Shown here one piece after another: positions 5,489 to 7,190 of a stretch of DNA of 7,190 nucleotides. The notes under the pieces were generated by a model. It was not told where the DNA came from. It saw nothing but the letters and a program-made list of their open reading frames with translations, and did no database searches. The stretch comes from DATAEK01 sp036258055. GTDB taxonomy: Bacteria; Acidobacteriota; Vicinamibacteria; Vicinamibacterales; 2-12-FULL-66-21. Position numbers and translations under genes: made by a program. The stretch is from the NCBI GenBank assembly GCA_036258055.1, contig DATAEK010000214.1, positions 1-7,190 of the forward strand, given 5' to 3'. The first letter of the stretch is position 1. Each line of letters opens with the position of its first letter.

Positions 5489-6790
5489 GTGCAGAAGCAG
5501 TCACGCCTGCGGCCATTCCTCGTCGCGCTGGCGCTCGTGGGCAGCGCGTGTGTTGTCGCGACGCGCGTTCCCGCCACCAGTGTCGTGCTGATCACCCTCG
5601 ACACGACCCGCGCCGATCGTCTGTCGCCGTACGGCTTCCGTGACGCCGTGATGCCGGCGCTCGATCGCCTGGCGCGCGAGGGCGCGGTGTTCGATCAAGC
5701 CACGACCGTCGCGCCGCTGACGCTGCCCGCGCACGCCAGCCTGTTCACGGGACTCCTGCCACCACGGCACGGTGTTCGCGACAATTCGAGCCGATCGCTC
5801 TCGAGCGACCACGTCACACTGGCAGAGATCCTCCGCGCCCGAGGGTTCCGAACCGCGGCATTCGTCGGATCCACGGTGCTCGACCCCGATCGCGGGCTTG
5901 ACCAGGGCTTCGAGGTCTACCGCGGGGTTTCCAGTTCGCGGCAGCGACGCGCGGATGCGGTGATCGATGACGCGATTCGGTGGCTGGGCGGAATGAGCGG
6001 CGCGCCGTTCCTGTTGTGGGCACACCTGTACGATCCCCATCGCCCGTACGAGGCGCCGGAGCCGTTCGCGTCGCGGCACGATCCGTACGTCGCGGAGATC
6101 GCGTACGCGGATTCCCAGATTGCGCGTCTGCTCGCCGCGCTCGACGAGCGTCGTTTGCTGGATCACGTCGTCGTCGTTGTCGTCGGCGACCATGGCGAGT
6201 CGCTTGGCGACCACCGCGAAACCGACCATGGAGTTTTTCTGTATGAGAGCGTGCTCAGGGTGCCGTTCATCTTGCGCGCACCGGGCCTTTCGCCTCGAAG
6301 AGTGACGTCTCTCGTACGGCTCACCGACGTCATGCCGACGATTCTCGACTTGCTTGGTCTGCCGGCGCCGGCGATCGACGGCGTCAGCCTGATCAACACG
6401 ATGAACGGCGCCGATCCCGACCTGGAAGCGTATGCCGAATCGCTCTACCCGCGGCACTGGGGATGGGCACCGCTCTTCGCACTGCGCAGCGGCCGCTTCA
6501 AGCTGATCGATGCCCCACGGCCCGAGCTGTACGACCTGGCGCGCGACCCGTTCGAGGAGCGGAACATCGTGGACGATCGGCCAGTCCTCGCGAAGGCGTT
6601 GCGGTCAAGGCTGCGGACACTGTGGGGCAACGGGCACCTGCCCACAGCTCCAGTGGTCGCGGTAGATCTCCGCGCCCGCCTTGCGGCGTTAGGATACGTC
6701 ACGGGCCGGTTCCCGGCCTCAGCCGAACGGCAGCAACTGCCGGATCCCAAGGACTGCGCCGGCACGTTCGAATCCGGCCGCTGCAGGTAA
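5489..6790 (+). CDS. Sulfatase-fold (alkaline phosphatase superfamily) hydrolase, exported, with Thr nucleophile
   Basis: A 433-residue protein from the GTG at 5489, 5 bases after the lipoprotein stop. I prefer this start because it places a signal sequence at the N-terminus (KQSRLR, then hydrophobic 10-20, ending GSAC with Cys21 as a possible lipid site). A GTG at 5444 would overlap the previous gene by 40 bases; neither has a clear ribosome binding site. The fold is clear: metal-binding LDTTRAD (37-43), active-site segment PLTLPAHASLFTG (76-88), LWAHLYDPHRPY (176-187), VGDHGESLGDH (232-242, Asp234 and His235 as metal ligands), and GRFKLID with LYDLARDP (335-354). The nucleophile position of the C/S-x-P-x-R signature is Thr78 and the Arg position is His82, so formylglycine cannot form. 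A phosphoester or other ester hydrolase, or a transferase, is as likely as a sulfatase. The protein ends soon after LGYVTG (401-406) and DPKD (419-422), where relatives I recall continue into TPRs. Confidence 0.88.
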   Translation: MQKQSRLRPFLVALALVGSACVVATRVPATSVVLITLDTTRADRLSPYGFRDAVMPALDRLAREGAVFDQATTVAPLTLPAHASLFTGLLPPRHGVRDNSSRSLSSDHVTLAEILRARGFRTAAFVGSTVLDPDRGLDQGFEVYRGVSSSRQRRADAVIDDAIRWLGGMSGAPFLLWAHLYDPHRPYEAPEPFASRHDPYVAEIAYADSQIARLLAALDERRLLDHVVVVVVGDHGESLGDHRETDHGVFLYESVLRVPFILRAPGLSPRRVTSLVRLTDVMPTILDLLGLPAPAIDGVSLINTMNGADPDLEAYAESLYPRHWGWAPLFALRSGRFKLIDAPRPELYDLARDPFEERNIVDDRPVLAKALRSRLRTLWGNGHLPTAPVVAVDLRARLAALGYVTGRFPASAERQQLPDPKDCAGTFESGRCR

Positions 6791-6824
6791 CGCGCGGTCA
6801 GCGAGTAGGTCGGCCAGACTCGCC

Positions 6825-6995
6825 TTCCGGTTGCCGGCCACGTCGGCGATCACGCCGCTGACAACGACGCTCGTCGTGCGCGCCCTGGTGTTGAACGGGA
6901 TCGCGGGCATCACGTTCGGCTACTTGTACTGGAAGCACGGCCTCGAAGCGGTGATGCAGATTCCCGGGGTCATGATTCTGACCAGGATGCTCTGA
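6825..6995 (+). pseudogene. Remnant of a CPBP-family intramembrane protease (C-terminal fragment)
   Basis: This frame reads FRLPATSAITPLT, then LVVRALVLNGIAGITFGYLYWKHGLEAVM, before a stop at 6993-6995. The NGIAG..FG.LYW..GLEA pattern is the last membrane region of CPBP (CAAX/Abi) glutamic proteases, and FxxGHLPAT usually precedes it. Here the Gly-His of that motif is missing (FRLPAT), and the His expected shortly after GLEAAM is replaced by an unrelated tail, so two conserved active-site positions are lost. The N-terminal two thirds, including the EExxxR motif, are absent: the frame upstream runs into the sulfatase-fold gene in another phase. No start codon with a ribosome binding site is evident. 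The reading rests on recalled family patterns; a small membrane protein is the alternative. Confidence 0.5.
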
Positions 6996-7033
6996 TTCTC
7001 AGGAGATTCACGTCGTCGCGACGGACGCTGATC

Positions 7034-7040
7034 GAGTAGG
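7034..7040 (+). promoter_or_regulatory. Possible ribosome binding site of the lactonase gene
   Basis: GAGTAGG ends 10 bases before the ATG at 7051. The match is imperfect and the spacing long, so it is only a candidate. No promoter resembling the 1988/4338 element is seen upstream. Confidence 0.3.
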
Positions 7041-7050
7041 CTGACGTCAG

Positions 7051-7190
7051 ATGCGCAAACCAACGCGTCGCGAGTTCGTGCAGGCGGTGTCGGCATGGAG
7101 TGTGTTCCCGCCGGTGATGGCGGTACGACAGCGACAGGGCAGTGCACAGGCGACGCGCATACTCGCCTACGTCGGCACGTATAGCTCGCG
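7051..7190 (+). CDS. Tat-exported lactonase family protein (6-phosphogluconolactonase-like), N-terminal part only
   Basis: Only 46 codons lie in the window; the gene runs off the right edge. The N-terminus carries a twin-arginine motif, TRREFVQ (5-11), followed by a mildly hydrophobic stretch (12-24) and a possible cleavage near SAQA (31-34). The mature part opens with LAYVGTYSS (38-46). YVGTYT-like openings are characteristic of the first blade of the seven-bladed lactonase propeller (PF10282), which hydrolyses 6-phosphogluconolactone in cytoplasmic members; exported members have uncertain substrates. The ATG is the natural start because it places the Tat motif at the extreme N-terminus. The family call rests on a short segment and could change once the rest is seen; export by Tat is better supported than the enzyme name. 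Confidence 0.65.
   Translation, partial: MRKPTRREFVQAVSAWSVFPPVMAVRQRQGSAQATRILAYVGTYSS

Noticed and set aside
6163..6186. GTCGTCGTTGTCGTC simple repeat
   Set aside because: It encodes the valine-rich beta-strand leading into the conserved VGDHG motif and is explained by the protein.
5501..6457. Open frame of about 318 codons on the minus strand opposite the sulfatase-fold gene
   Set aside because: Arg/His-rich low-information protein antisense to a strongly supported enzyme.

Overview
The window is GC-rich (by eye about two thirds G+C) and densely coding. Its gene families point to an uncultured member of Acidobacteriota, probably Vicinamibacteria-like. The signs are an ECF sigma factor overlapping a Ser/Thr kinase with a TPR tail, a secreted sulfatase-fold hydrolase whose C-terminus resembles TPR-linked relatives, a Big_2/carboxypeptidase-regulatory lipoprotein, and a Tat-exported lactonase. 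This placement is inference from recalled family patterns; no marker gene is present.

Left part (1-1944, minus strand): a two-gene operon transcribed leftward. An ECF-type sigma factor (1944 to 1339) overlaps by 11 bases the GTG start of a large Ser/Thr protein kinase (1349 to beyond the left edge). The kinase has a complete catalytic domain and the first TPR-like helices, but no visible transmembrane segment between them.

Middle (1945-5483): a divergent intergenic region leads into a Sec-exported alpha/beta-hydrolase of bacterial lipase type (2064-4244). About 140 bases later comes a putative lipoprotein with a Big_2-like domain, a carboxypeptidase-regulatory-like domain and an unrecognised beta-rich C-terminus (4386-5483). 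The 61 bases upstream of the hydrolase and the 61 bases upstream of and overlapping the lipoprotein start align without gaps at a constant offset of 2350 (46 of 61 identical). Both contain GTCCGA-N16-CGTTAT, which has the geometry of an ECF-sigma promoter. The attractive hypothesis is that the neighbouring sigma/kinase pair drives both units, forming a small envelope/secretome regulon.

Right part (5489-7190, plus strand): an alkaline-phosphatase-superfamily (sulfatase-fold) hydrolase follows the lipoprotein by 5 bases and probably shares its transcript. It has Thr at the usual Cys/Ser nucleophile position and stops where many recalled relatives continue into TPRs. Next is a decayed C-terminal fragment of a CPBP-family intramembrane protease. 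Last is the start of a Tat-exported lactonase (6-phosphogluconolactonase-like beta-propeller), cut by the right edge. No RNA genes, CRISPR arrays, insertion sequences or convincing terminators were seen.
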